The position numbers were made by a program, and so were the translations under genes. 64,000 nt of DNA from Latrodectus hesperus (lineage: Eukaryota; Arthropoda; Arachnida; Araneae; Theridiidae), in contig CM075857.1 of NCBI GenBank assembly GCA_037975125.1, forward strand, positions 26,475,582 to 26,539,581, read 5' to 3'. Below, one piece after another: positions 24,162 to 35,302 of this stretch. Positions within the stretch are counted from its first letter, which is position 1; each line of letters starts with the position of its first letter. Below the pieces are notes generated by a model, which worked only from the letters and a program-made list of their open reading frames with translations, was not told the DNA's origin and did not search any database.

Positions 24162-24360
24162 TGTTGTTCTTATTTATGACACTTGGACAAGCCAAGCTCG
24201 ATAGCGGATGGCTATGCGAAATTTAGTCAGAAGGGTGTGTTTCGTTTAACCAAAGCACTATGAAAGTGAAAGTACGTTTTTGTTCTAAAACTCTGCCGAT
24301 AGATGGCACCACCAGAGGATGCATTCCCTCAATTTTGACTTTGTTCTGGAGGGAAATTCT
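24162..24360 (-). mobile_element. Short repeat family D (SINE-like), copy 1
   Basis: Blocks TGACACTTGGACAAGCCAAG, TTTCGTTTAACCAAAGCA, GATAGATGGCACCACCAGAG and CCCTCAATTTTGAC recur at 32465-32660 and, with a deletion, at 39060-39245. In minus orientation the element ends with CAAGTGTCAT and a CAAC-type tail. I cannot see clear tRNA boxes. Confidence 0.75.
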
Positions 24361-25500
24361 TCCACATATTAAATATTAAAAAAATCCAATACATTTCTGC
24401 TAATAAGGGGGAAATTATAAGAACAATCTTAATAATTAAATTAAGTTCTTTCAATTAAATTAAGTTCATTGAAAATGCTGTTCAAGTTGTCAGGTTCAAG
24501 TCGTCAACATTTTACCCCCTTTTAAGGATTCTACAAACTTTTACCCTACTTCAGTAAAAGAATACTAGACATAAAAATAGTATTATATATCGACTAACAA
24601 CAAAACGTAATCACGATATATTCCCAATGTCATAGTTCTGCTGACCATAGTCATTGAAACAACCAACCACCTCGAAATTCTAAACCAAGAAACGAGTTTG
24701 ACACCTGACAATAAAGCAAAAATGTTTAGATTCTAAAATATGCATTTTCATCTGAAAATGTTATTTTATTATCCCTCCTTCCTTTTCTCCAAATAATATA
24801 ATTTGAAGGATAATTTTAAAAATTCAGCAATCAGATTTAAAACTGTAAAGTACAGATTTCATATACGTTTTCTTTCACGACCTAGCAGACAACCTGGTTT
24901 TGTGAAGTGCTAATTTCCTTAGCACACGAGTTCAACAGCATTCTTCGAAAAATATTCCACATAATTTCCTTAAATTTATGTTTCCACGTGTTTCGTACTT
25001 ATGGCACACAGCAATGTGGAGGAAAGAATCCCGCCTACATATTCTTTATTCCATCAAAAAGAACAACTAAACAGAAGTTTTACTACTTTGGAGGTAGTAT
25101 ACTTCTTTATGGCTCCTTAATTGGACGATGTGCGCTCGTAAAAGTCCGTCACTTCTCTTGACTGTGCATACGACGCTTTTTTTGCGATTGTCACCCGACA
25201 GAAGGAAGAGCTGCTGGGGTGACATTGTCCCACATTTTCTGAAGAGGAAAATAAGACAGTATTCGACACGCATCGCTACAGTTGGTTTTTATATGATTTT
25301 TCCTCGTAATCTTTTATCACTTACTTTCACCCCCGGCGGCAGTTTCAAAGCAGATTTTGTGCAATTCTTGAATTGCAATGTGATACTTTCGAATGTTTTT
25401 TTCTCTCTTTTCACTGCCCAGATCATTAAAACTTGTTTAATCTACCTCGATACCTTCTGCAATATCTCTTAATAAATTAAATAGTATGGTTGATAATATA
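24361..25500. other. Intergenic stretch with a GC-elevated part at about 24990-25400
   Basis: Frames are open on both strands in the island (for example 25128-25472 plus, 25067-25273 minus), but none shows motifs, codon consistency or splice sites. No identification. Confidence 0.4.
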
Positions 25501-25501
25501 T

Positions 25502-25816
25502 TGTAGCGAAAATTACTCCTTTCGGTCAAGGACTTCGTGGCTCAGTCGGTAAAGGAGCGGACTCATGAGCCAGAGTTTGCGGGTTCAAAAGCAAGCGAGG
25601 CAGAGGTTGCCTAAAAGTTTATTTATATTTGCTTTGTTAATTATGCAAATTCATGTAAATTTCAGTTTCAAATTTTCTGTGGGCCTTCCAAGTCTGGAAG
25701 GTTTCAAAACTGTATATAAGTAGCGACTGATTGAGATAATAATAATAAAATCTTAATTTAATCTTGAGCGCTTTCGTTTCCATTGGCTTTACTACGTTCA
25801 TTTCATCTACGCGACA
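25502..25816 (+). mobile_element. LTR-like or composite SINE segment with tRNA-like head
   Basis: It starts TGTAGCGAAAATTAC and may end CTACGCGACA, a TG...CA structure. A tRNA-like block (GTGGCTCAGTCGGTAAAGGA then GCGGGTTCAAAAGC, A- and B-box-like) lies at 25535-25595. Downstream a TATATAAG box (near 25712) is followed by AATAAAAT (near 25747), the order expected of an LTR promoter and R region. The flanking pentamers TATAT and TTATA do not match exactly. It is either a solo LTR containing a tRNA-like piece or a SINE next to an unrelated promoter. Confidence 0.4.
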
Positions 25817-26033
25817 TTATAAAAAGTAATAATTCCAATATTTTGAGATAAATTGCATGTTTGTTCGAAAAGAGGGCATCTTCGTTCTCATTATCGGAAG
25901 AAAGTTCAATTCGCATTTTGAATTGAAGACTTTGTTTACTAAAGGTGGCTGAAGCACGTGAAATAATTAGTGACTGCAATATCTTCCAAGCGAAATGATA
26001 CTTCTGAGGATGGCAAGTCAAATCATATGAGAT

Positions 26034-26832
26034 TTCTACTTTGTTCCAGTTATTAAATCACGAAGACTTCCCCACCTTCACTCAGCGGCTTCTACCGAAC
26101 TGGTAGAGGACTCTGGGTTAGGCACAGGAAAGTATATTACTTACATATTTTCCTGTGCCTAACCCAGAGTTCTCTACCAGTTAGGTAAAAGCTGCTAACT
26201 ACTACTTAGTTCCGGTTACTAAATAACGAAGAATGCGCTACCTTTTCTTAGCAGCTTCTTCTTAACTGGTAGAGGACTCTGGGTTAGGCACAGGAAAGTA
26301 TGTTAGAGCTGCTTACATACTTTCCTGTGCCTAACCCAGAGTTCTCTACCAGTTAGGTAAAAGCTGCTAACTACTACTTAGTTCCGGTTAGTAAAATCAC
26401 GAAGAATGCACTACCTTTTCTTAGCAGCTTCTTCCTAACTGGTAGAGGACTCTGGGTTAGGCACAGGAAAGTATGTTAGAGCTGCTTACATACTTTCCAG
26501 TGCCTAACCCAGAGTTCTCTACCAGTTAGGTAAAAACTGCTAACTACTACTTAGTTCCGGTTACAAAATAACGAAGAATGCGCTACATTTTCTTAGCAGC
26601 TTCTACCTAACTGGTAGAGAACTCTGGGTTAGGCACAGGAAAGTATGTTAGAGCTGCTTACATACTTTCCTGTGCCTAACCCAGAGTTCTCTACCAGTTA
26701 GGTAAAAGCTGCTAACTACTACTTAGTTCCGGTTACTAAATCACGAAGAATGCGCTACCTTTTCTTAGCAGCTTCTACCTAACTGGTAGAGAACTCTGGG
26801 TTACGCACAGGAAAGTATGTTAAAGCTGATTG
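26034..26832. repeat. Tandem array of 172-bp hairpin units (4.5 copies)
   Basis: GGTAGAG(G/A)ACTCTGGGTTA starts at 26102, 26268, 26441, 26613 and 26785, giving periods of 166, 173, 172 and 172 bp. Each unit contains a near-perfect inverted repeat. The left arm starts TTAGCAGCTTCTACCTAACT and the right arm ends AGTTAGGTAAAAGCTGCTAA, about 55 bp each around a 13-nt loop, TTAGAGCTGCTTA. Units are joined by an approximately 48-bp single-copy linker containing TTAGTTCCGGTTACTAAAT. The first unit has a shorter loop and the fifth has only a left arm. Units two to five differ at few positions, so the array is recent or homogenised. No coding potential. Confidence 0.95.
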
Positions 26833-26944
26833 TTCGTGGATTCATCTACCTTTTCGAATATAGATGTTTGTAATTGTTTGGAATTCTCATAAAAATTGTC
26901 GATCCCGGTGGAATCATTCTGCGTGTGCAAAAAAGATAAGAAGG

Positions 26945-26988
26945 TAATACATTTTTTGATTACCTTAGAATAAGAAGGTAATCAAAAA
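26945..26988. repeat. Hairpin with 16-bp stem
   Basis: ATTTTTTGATTACCTT and AAGGTAATCAAAAAAT are exact inverted copies separated by about 7 nt, just downstream of the hairpin array. Origin unknown. Confidence 0.65.
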
Positions 26989-26989
26989 A

Positions 26990-29760
26990 TCACAACCAAT
27001 CAGCCAATCAATAAAACAATTATTATCTTAAATCTATCGCATTTATTGAAGACCATAATTAAATTAGTTCACGTCTACAAAAAATGACCATTTATGACAA
27101 CCAAATTAAACTACACCAATGAAATCTACTAATAAATAAAATATTGAGATTACATTAATGTCATTGTCAAGAATTGTATAAGCAACTTTTTCTACTTAAG
27201 TGTTTTTCTCATAAAATGATGTACCAAAACAATCATTGTTCCAAAATTGTTATTCAGACAAGAAATAATAGTCTCACTGGTCTTATAAGAAATAAGATAA
27301 ACATATCAGTCTCAGCACGCTATTTTTTAAATTTAATTATTATCAATTTTTGAAGGCCATTTTATTTTCCAAGACCGTCAAATGCACAACAAGCGGTTAC
27401 TGTTTTCAATTAATAATTTTGCTGTAAAGTTTCACTATTCTAAAGTTATTAGACATATTCTACGAACACCTATCTACATAAAAAACAACATAATTAAACA
27501 CTGCAAAAAAGGAATTAAAATATGAAGTACATATTTATTGAAAGTTTTTACAATTCAATAATATTTTCGTACATTACTTCAATATTATACAGTCATTCAG
27601 CGCATCGTTCACATAAATACTCAATTTTTGACTACAGTTCAGTTGCTGCATTTCGTTGTCTTCTATTGCTTAGCACGCTAATTTCATTTGAGATAAAAGC
27701 TCTGACGGTCTCGTATCCACATCTATTATAGTCATTTTGCCAAGGGTAAAACTCTTTTTGTTACGTACGTGTCCCATGGATTCACATCTGTAGAGATGGG
27801 TATATCACACAGAGAATTTCAAAACTTTAAAAGGGAAAAGACTTTAATATATCTCTTTCAACGATTAAAAGTAACGAAAAGAGATGCGATAAATATGCAA
27901 TCGGTTTTTGCAATTTTCCTAAAAAAATTTAAATGCTTCAAAATGACGCGTCTTGTGTTAAAGCCCTGTCTATGACTGATTCTTAAAATGAGTTTATGCA
28001 CAGCCAACTCTAGTTGTTGCCAAGTTTATTTTAGTTCATTTACAGTAGTCATCAGAATTTACAGCTTTAGATTGTACAGTAATTATTTGTATACTTATTT
28101 TTTCAATGAAACTCCAACCTATGCTATCCAGATGGGATCAGATGCTAATTATGACATTGCAAACACAATAAGCAACTCAAATAATGAGTTTTAACTTATT
28201 GTTATATACCATTGTTATGATAGAGATATCAACTCTTTGCTGTCCCGTAGAAAGTTTACTTTCGTAAAATGAGAGAAAATTCAGGAAATTTAGGAGATTG
28301 TAGATTTTCACACACACATTAGGATAAGTGCGTCTAATGTTTCAAACACATAATAACAATACTTGTTTTATATATAGCCTAATTTTCAGTATTAAAGACA
28401 AAGAAATTTCAAACTTGAATCAGATAATCCTTTCAATTTAATGAAGCTTGAAAAGTATAAAAATATTAGGAATTTCATAATTTAGCTTTTGCACAAATTG
28501 CATCAGCAATTTGTTTCAACTTGCCTCGCTAGAAATGAATTTTTTTCTGCAACAATGATTGATGTTTTATTTACTTTCCTACAAATACAAACTGTAAGTC
28601 TATAAAAGACGCAGTAAGCTGTCAGAGGAAGATGTTTTCATGCTCGAAAGCTAGCAGATTCAGTACTTGATTTAACCAAAGTGCTAATGCACATTATTCA
28701 TACCTCTGTTGGTGGGAAGAGGAAAACGTCATACATTCTTTCTCAATTTTCATTTTTTTAATAAGGCTCAATTAACGGTAACAAAAGTAAAAACTTATTA
28801 CATGTTTTACTTTCAACTTTTATATTCACTATTATAAAGCATATTTCTTTATACCATACTATATATAAGTTGTTTTATATGTAAGAATCGGGATACTATT
28901 TAAGCACTGAATTTTGGTTTCAAAAACTCCTAAATGGGTCAAAATCCCAGCAAACATATAAAAACAATTCAATCTTCTCTTATAAAAAGAAAGCAACACA
29001 AATATAAAGAAATGAAACTTAAGTCTGAAAAAAAGGTGATTTTCTCTTAAGAGAGAACAAAGAATTAAAAGATTTTTTGAAATCAGCAGGAAGTCTGGCC
29101 AATGAACTGCTGAATGGCCGCCACTTTTTCGAAAAAAACGGGCGTATCTCGTGATATACCTGCAGGTTTCCTCTACAATGGGTGTGCAAAAGAATACACT
29201 TCACTCTGACAGATTTAAAAATAAATCACACTTTTAGGTAGTTTTTAAACTCATTGCAAACATTAGCAAGCTTTTTCCCCCTTAGAAGTGAGAGTTGATT
29301 AGATTATTTTACCCGGAGTGAGTGACCGACATGCATTTAACTTTTGTTTGTATGGAATGAAGTACGGCTTCAGGAATACTTTAAATATTATGTTGGGAGA
29401 CAGGAATCAAAGAACGTTGATTGAAAAGCTCAATTTGCTATCGAAGGCTTTCAGCTGGTTTTGCTTTACCAAGGCGAGGATAACTTGTAGAGTGTGTTAA
29501 TAATTTTTTGTTGATATATTGATAAATGCAATTTCATATTGATCCTTGTATTGAGTATACTTAAGATTGCATGCATTAAAAATTACTATTGGATGAAATG
29601 ACTGTATATTAAAAAAAATTAGTATAAAAATTTCTGTTATTGAATTATACGTAACAAAATGAGAAAATAAGATTAAAAAGGAAATAAATTTTTTTCATTC
29701 AATCTTGATTTGATTCAATATAATCTTGATTTGATTCCTAATGTGTGCTTCTTATGCAGT
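26990..29760. other. Intergenic stretch, no gene recognised
   Basis: Short open frames (27522-28194, 29019-29204, 29318-29500) lack start context, splice signals and family motifs. A CTGCAG|GTATATC donor-like site lies near 29162 on the minus strand but has no partner. A 20-bp direct duplication, AATCTTGATTTGATTC, occurs at about 29700-29738. Confidence 0.45.
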
Positions 29761-29765
29761 TTTTT

Positions 29766-30014
29766 TCCAACCGCCTGGAAACTGCTATTAATTTATCGTT
29801 GCCCTGCGGGTACCTGTGAACTAAGTCACAAAGGAGAGTAGCATTTCCCAAGTCACTCCACAACAAACCCATTCATTGGGTGGGCCACATTGATTAATCA
29901 TCTCAGAGGAAACTACTAGAGAGAAGAAGGAACATCTATGTCCGAATTGGAAATAGAACCCGTATCCAACAGCTTAGGAGTCAGAAACGCTAACTACTCC
30001 GCCATCTGCATGCT
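29766..30014 (-). mobile_element. tRNA-derived SINE family E
   Basis: On the minus strand the head reads TGGCGGAGTAGTTAGCG (A box-like), then GATACGGGTTCTATTTCC (B box-like). A body with CCCACCCAATGAATGGG and GTACCCGCAGGG follows. Single copy in this window. Not a functional tRNA. Confidence 0.68.
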
Positions 30015-30867
30015 AAGTTTTATCTTTTCACAAAAAAAACAGAATGCAAAAAGCGATAAACAACACAGAAACATTCGTAAGTGACGCTGCTGTAAGCAAA
30101 ATGAATCTGGAAACGTTCTGCGGGCATCTTTATCATATTATATGAAGAAAGGACACACAGTAACATAAATCTCCAGAGACTTTTGATGCAGAACATGCCA
30201 TGGTGCTTAAAGCGCAATCTTGTAGTTAAGCAATTACTAATATTATGAGATCCACGCTGGTCATTAGAACTGCTGAAGCGGATCTCACGAATGTCAAAAT
30301 CATATGAAAGGAAGAAAAGATTGGAATATGCAAATGATTAGCATTTCAGCATAGTTGGAAATAGAAGAAGGGACAAACGACATCAGACAGATTGTTTGAA
30401 AGAAAAGTTATGTACTGGATTTTTCCTTCGATAATCGCTTTTAAAGATCGTAGTTTCGTGTGGTAATGGGTTGCAGGGAGACTGGTCAACTGCCCTTGTC
30501 CAATTACTACGATTGCTGAAGACTTGAAGAAGAACCGAATGAGTTACTCGATTCTGTCATCCAAACCAAGTTCAATTATGGCACATGATAGGATTTAAGG
30601 GCCATATTATTTGCCAGGGGAGACCAACATTTCTGTTAATTTTTACATCCCTGTAAACTCTCAAACTATTTGCAAATTAGATCATTTTATCTTAATAACA
30701 CACGTCATAACATAACTAAATGGAGTTTTCAAATGTTCACAAATTTCTGCTGAAAGTTCTGTACGTATTTTCCATTTGAAGCAACAATTTGAGAAAACTC
30801 CCACTAAGCTTATAAGTAGAAATGAAATACTCATTTTGTAATTAAATATACTCATATATGCATATAT

Positions 30868-30870
<3 letters not shown>
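30015..30870. other. Intergenic stretch
   Basis: Nothing firm. A segment ending GAAGACTTGAAGAAGAA at about 30530 resembles the 3' ends of the LINE copies, but the coding part before it is unreadable. Confidence 0.3.

Positions 30871-30950
<80 letters not shown>
30871..30950. repeat. (TA)40 microsatellite
   Basis: 80 bp of uninterrupted TA. Confidence 0.97.
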
Positions 30951-30956
<6 letters not shown>

Positions 30957-31720
30957 AAAAATTGTTTCACAATAACGCTTGCTCATTTGAAATATTAAAT
31001 GTGTCGGATTACTTCATCGACTCTCAATGTTGTAATAAAGAAACAAAAATTATCTAGAATGAAATATTTTGATACATGCCCACGAAATGAATTCGCCTTT
31101 TATTTGAACTGAAACATTCCCTCTAACAAGAAAGCTGTAGTATTAAATCAGTGAAGTAAAACAGATGTTTTATAGAACTTTCATTACTTGATTCTTTCGA
31201 TTTAACGCAGTGTCACAGTTGAATGGTCATCCATTTTGCTCCAAGATTTCGAACAAATCGAACAAGTGTATAGATTCTTTTATTTCATTGTGTTCGAATT
31301 TTTATTCTTTTCCTTCAATTAAAATGATGCTATTGTGTGAATCATTTGACACAGTATTTCATAATTTTTAACTGTTTTTAAAAGCTCAACGTCTTTATGA
31401 CTGAAATAAAAGCAAAATTGTGTCAACTTATGATTATGTCGTCGAAAGGAAAGTGACACGATTATTGCTAGTCAATATACGATAACTCATCTGATTCTTT
31501 TTATGAAAGCGTGTCGTTTATTTAAATCTCGACACGAACTTAATCGATTTTCTTCATTGCCATCAACTGCTTATTTTTTATTGCTACGATCGTTAATGAA
31601 GACCATATTAAAGATTTCTGGGATAGTATTGCGTTATCTCTTTCGGTAAGTAAGCTATCGTGCAATGTACGATAGGAAAACTTCGTGAACCGAGATTCGA
31701 TTTGTAGTATATTAGACATT
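30951..31720. other. Intergenic stretch, nothing recognised
   Basis: AT-rich, no gene or repeat found. Confidence 0.5.
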
Positions 31721-31724
31721 TTTA

Positions 31725-31983
31725 GGCACAGATGCCGTATAATTCAGGATGGTAAATTCTGAATTTTCTTTTTTGGTGATGAAGAAATGTCGCCAAGAAA
31801 ACGTATTGTGACATGCATGATGACGTAAATACTAAAGTTGCCAAAATAGAATTTTTTACATAATTCTTATAGGTCTACATATCTATGCCGTAATAAAAAC
31901 TAGGTTGCCAAATACATAAGAAAATCCGCAAAATATTTTCCAAACTCAAAATTTGGCTTCCTGGATTTTACGACGACTGTGTC
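31725..31983. mobile_element. MITE-like TIR element M1, copy 2
   Basis: Left end GGCACAGATGCCGTATAATT and right end TTTTACGACGACTGTGTCC are inverted copies, and the interior matches 14129-14381 in order (CGTATTGTGAC, TTGCCAAAATAGAATTTT, TAATTCTTATAGGT). The flanks carry ATTTTT on both sides (31718-31723 and 31984-31989), which could be a target duplication but is low complexity. Confidence 0.8.
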
Positions 31984-32049
31984 CATTTTTGAAATAAGAA
32001 TTAAGAAATTTTATTTTAATTTGGATATTTTTGGAGCAATTAGAAATTT

Positions 32050-32465
32050 TATTTGCTTTAAAAAAAATTAAAAAAATTAGAAATCATAACAGAAATTTTA
32101 AATACACATTTATAAGTCCATTATGAGAATTTTAAACTGAATAGATTTTGTAACAGAAATATTTTATCAACTTTTAACAAAAGTTATGATGGTATCTAAT
32201 GCAATCATAACTAGAAATTGTATTTACACATTTATATTCCGTTATAAATGCTTAAACATGAATATATACTTACGGAATTATTTTATTAACTTCCAGTGAC
32301 AACAAGAAATAAGATGTCCGCGAGTCAAATCATAATCTGAAATTTTATTTACATATTTAAAATGTTGTTATGAGCTTTCAAATGTGAATAACTTAAATAG
32401 GAATAAACATGAATAGATACTTGTAACCGAATTATTTTATCAACCTCTAATGACAGCGAGTACGT
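32050..32465. repeat. Tandem repeat of about 120-125 bp, three diverged copies
   Basis: AATCATAAC(T)(A)GAAATT starts at 32082, 32203 and 32328. Each copy continues with TTTACACATTTATA, AACATGAATA, GTAAC(C)GAA and ATTATTTTATCAACTTCTAA blocks. The last copy is cut by the family D element. A related block (ATTATTTTATCAA then CAATGACAACAAG) appears near 56805-56835. Confidence 0.75.
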
Positions 32466-32660
32466 CGTTGTTGCATATGACACTTGGACAGGCCAAGCTC
32501 GCTATCCCGTTGGCTATGCGAATTTATGTCAGTAGGGTGCGTCTTTCGTTTAACCAGAGCATCTCGAAGCTGAAAGTACGACTTTGCTCTAAACTCCACC
32601 GATAGATGGCACCACCAGAGGATCCACTCCCTCAGTTTCGACATTGATCTGAAGGGGGGA
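32465..32660 (-). mobile_element. Short repeat family D, copy 2
   Basis: Same blocks as at 24162-24360. On the minus strand it ends GGCCTGTCCAAGTGTCAT followed by ATGCAACAACGACG, so a CAAC-type tail is visible. It lies inside a 120-bp tandem repeat, so it inserted after that array formed. The minus-strand frame across it is not a gene. Confidence 0.8.
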
Positions 32661-32885
32661 TATGAATTGTGATTAACAATTTACACAACAATCAATATTA
32701 AATTTAGTAACCTAGGATTACTGTACTTCATTTCATGGCATATGAAATTCGACTCCACCTTTACTGTTCTTGTTGTCACTTGATGACAAATAAATCCTAG
32801 TTGCCCTGAAAAATTTGATAAAAATATTTCCCTTAGAAGCATTGATTCACATTTAAAATTTCATAACAGACTTTTAAATTTGTAA

Positions 32886-32933
32886 ATCGAGTGAAATCAT
32901 TGCTCAAAATTTCTAATTATGATTTCACTCGAT
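32886..32933. repeat. Perfect 15-bp inverted repeat with 18-nt loop
   Basis: ATCGAGTGAAATCAT (32886-32900) and ATGATTTCACTCGAT (32919-32933) are exact complements. It is less AT-biased than most palindromes here, so less likely by chance. Role unknown. Confidence 0.75.
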
Positions 32934-32948
32934 ATCTTAGTTAGGACC

Positions 32949-33246
32949 GTTGTTGTTGTTGCACCAGCATACTTCCCTTTACCTAGCCCTGAGTTGGGTT
33001 TTACAAGTTAGATAGAAGCAGCCGGATGCAGTCTGCGTGGTTTTGAAGCAGGGACCAAGCAGAAGACTCCCAGGACTTGGCCTGCCACCTCCAGATGCGT
33101 CTTCTCACCTGTAGGACATTGCGGCCAGTTTTAGTGTACTCCAGCCACCTCAAGCGAACACGATGGATCCTCAGTTAAGCTGGGATTCAATCTCAGTTAC
33201 TTCCGAGAGTAAGAATGACTCCCTCACAAACTAGGCTCCATGGCCT
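32949..33246 (-). mobile_element. tRNA-derived SINE family B, full-length copy with CAA tail
   Basis: On the minus strand the head reads TAGTTTGTGAGGGAGTCATT, then GAGATTGAATCCCAGC (B box-like). The body ends with AGGGCTAGGTAAAGGGAAGT, ATGCTGGTGC and a (AAC)n tail at 32949-32960. Confidence 0.85.
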
Positions 33247-33270
33247 TAATTTCGGAATGAGATACAAAAT

Positions 33271-33412
33271 GTATACATAGGATTACAAAAGAACAAAAAT
33301 ACATAAGATTATGTGTGAAATTACAAAAATATGTAGGACTACAAAAATACGTAGAGTTACAAACTTACAGGAATACATAGGATTACAAAAGTATGAAAAT
33401 ACATAGGATTTC
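33271..33412. repeat. Minisatellite of about 20-bp units (ACATAGGATTACAAAA-type)
   Basis: Six to seven imperfect copies of a unit like AAAATACATAGGATTACA. It directly follows the family B SINE head end. Confidence 0.75.
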
Positions 33413-33439
33413 AATTAATGACTTTACGAAGAACAGCAC

Positions 33440-33952
33440 ACTGACAAAAAAAAATGAATTTGAAGAGGGGCTCATAAATCAAGAATAGCCTGCTGAAAAG
33501 AGTCTATTAAAACAGTTTGAAGCTGTTATTTGCACAGTAAAGTCTAAGCACTTAGGCTTGGGATATAAGTAGAGAAGGATCAAGATTAGAGCTCTGAGTG
33601 ATCTTTCTTATTGAGCCACGTGAATAGGCACTCTTGACCAATAAGGAAGTCTTTAAGTTGATTTAGTTTTTATTTAGAGGTCTTGCTAGTTTCCAGATAA
33701 TGACCCACTGCTTTGCAGGGGTTGATTAATGCCACGTGGAAGTGAGTGGGCAGGCCGTGAGATAATGTATTGTGTCTCTCGCGTTACCACAGGTGCAATC
33801 TGGGGTGTCCGTTAGACTCACCCTGTAAAAATAAGTAGGGAATGGGCCGTTGCCGGTCATGAAAACGTTTTCATTCCTGGTCCCGCTTAAAGATTTGCTG
33901 GAATCTGTAGGGATAAATTTCATGGACTAGACGACAAATAGATGAATTAATT
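33440..33952 (-). mobile_element. Remnant of a second non-LTR lineage (I/R1-like ORF2 C-terminus)
   Basis: The frame 33923-33726 on the minus strand contains TGNGPFPTYFYR, then DCTCGNARDTIHYLTACPLT and ending STWH. The spaced C-x-C...H...C block after a G-F-xx-Y-xx-R segment is the cysteine-histidine motif found C-terminal to RNase H in I/R1/Jockey-type elements, where it reads H/TGHGxFxxYLxR. Beyond the TAA the same reading continues recognisably (a KQWVIIWKLARPLNKN-like stretch) with further stops. Reverse transcriptase and endonuclease are absent. Inactive fragment. Confidence 0.7.
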
Positions 33953-34025
33953 AGGGCCGTGGTAGCTTAGTGGTTAGGGCATCGGCTTTCCATCCAGAAG
34001 GGTGAGGTTTGATTCCAATGCCGCC
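33953..34025 (+). mobile_element. tRNA-like SINE head
   Basis: GGTAGCTTAGTGGTTAGGGC (A box) and GAGGTTTGATTCCAATGCC (B box) occur at tRNA spacing. The body is not identifiable. It abuts the LINE remnant on its left. A functional tRNA is unlikely because the acceptor stem does not pair. Confidence 0.6.
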
Positions 34026-34267
34026 AAAGACCCAGCGAGTACATGCGATATTGTTAATTGTTGTGTCCTTTTTGTGTAACTTTGTAATTGCTCTTCAGCT
34101 GTGCTCTGTTAATGATGATAGCGTAATTAATAATTTTCAGAGCAACCTGTGCATTATTCACATTCCAAAAACGGTTAAAATCTTAATAATACTTCAAACA
34201 AATGTTTGGCTTATATACTCATTATTAGTTTTCTCTTTCTATCAAAATGCTTCTAAACACATACACT

Positions 34268-34533
34268 TGTTGTTGTTGTTGTCTTGTGCCAGCCAGGCTG
34301 CCAATATAGAGTGCGCTGCTCCACTTTTCCAACTGAACCATATTTTGGTGTGGAATCCGACTTCCTCAGTACACACATGCCACAGGTTGTAAGCAACCAT
34401 TCACAATCCATTCATACAAAGAAAGGACAAAGACAGGATAGACAGAGAGAGAAAGTATATCCATGTCCGAATTGGGACTCAAACCCAGGACCTCCCTATC
34501 CACAGTCAGGCACTCTGATCACCACAGACAGGG
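34268..34533 (-). mobile_element. tRNA-derived SINE family A, copy with (CAA)n tail
   Basis: On the minus strand the head reads TGGTGATCAGAGTGCCTGAC, then CCTGGGTTTGAGTCCCAATT (B box-like). The body has GTCTATCCTGTCTTTG, TATGGTTCAGTTGGAAAAGT and GGAGCAGCGCAC, ending AGACAACAACAACAA. It matches 35303-35585 throughout. The plus-strand frames here are artefacts. Confidence 0.85.
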
Positions 34534-34645
34534 AACACATCTATTTATCACTTAATTATAATAAATAATAATCAAATGACAATAACAGTAACCGAACCTG
34601 CACTTTTCTCACAAACTTCTCCATCATATTAGCAAAAGAACATTC

Positions 34646-34745
34646 TTTTCTTCTTCCCTAGCACTACAACTAATTATAAGTCAAAACTGCCTCGCCAATG
34701 TTTCCCCACCTAACTCGATCTGTAACGTTTCACTCCTATTCTTAT
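34646..34745 (-). mobile_element. LINE 3' tail fragment
   Basis: On the minus strand one frame reads NVTDRVRWGNIGEAVLTYN and then stops, followed by GGGAAGAAGAAAAG. This resembles the DRxRW...GEA...TY end of LINE ORF2 proteins and the GAAGAAG-type 3' end of the other LINE copies. Very short, so tentative. Confidence 0.45.
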
Positions 34746-34828
34746 GTTATGTTCTACGGCAACTAGCTATCTGATTGGTGAACTTCTTTGTCTTTTTCCC
34801 TCCAAAATTAGGAAATGACATTCCAATT

Positions 34829-35047
34829 TCAAAACTGTATCGTATGTAAGCCTCTTATAATGTCGATGCCATGTAAACCATAATCTAACACTCTTAGGCA
34901 GTCATAAGTCTGAATTTTTATCTGGCATTGCTTTCTAGGGGGACTTTTCATAGATAGAGCGTTGTGTTCACATATCACCTGGAATAAAACCATGAAAAAT
35001 CCAAAGAGCCCACCATAACATATTTGCATGCAGAAAGCAACACCCAT
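34829..35047 (-). mobile_element. SINE family F body, partial copy
   Basis: The minus-strand sequence (CTGCATGCAAATATGTTATG, GGGCTCTTTGGATTTTTC and following blocks) parallels the body of the element at 62262-62548. The tRNA-like head is missing. Confidence 0.5.
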
Positions 35048-35302
35048 CTCTTTTCATTCAACAACGACTAAACCTGAATCCATGATATTTATTCTGAATA
35101 ACCCTGTCCCACCAGTAAATCAAGATGACAACAGACCACTCTTAGCTTACTTGCCATTAGTTAGATAATTTAAAGAGACACGTTATCCTTATGTACAGTA
35201 AGGTTATTCACTTTCTGGACACAAAGACTACGTGTTTTCTCTTCAGATAAACTTCTATATATATCGGGTACATGCTCAGAAGATATATTAATTAAAAGTA
35301 GG

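Noticed and set aside
26034..26832. CRISPR-like array reading of the 172-bp repeats
   Set aside because: Repeat units are long, spacers are identical rather than unique, the genome is eukaryotic and no cas genes exist.
34009..34568. Two overlapping plus-strand frames of 127 and 94 codons
   Set aside because: They run through a minus-strand family A SINE; the apparent protein is repeat sequence.
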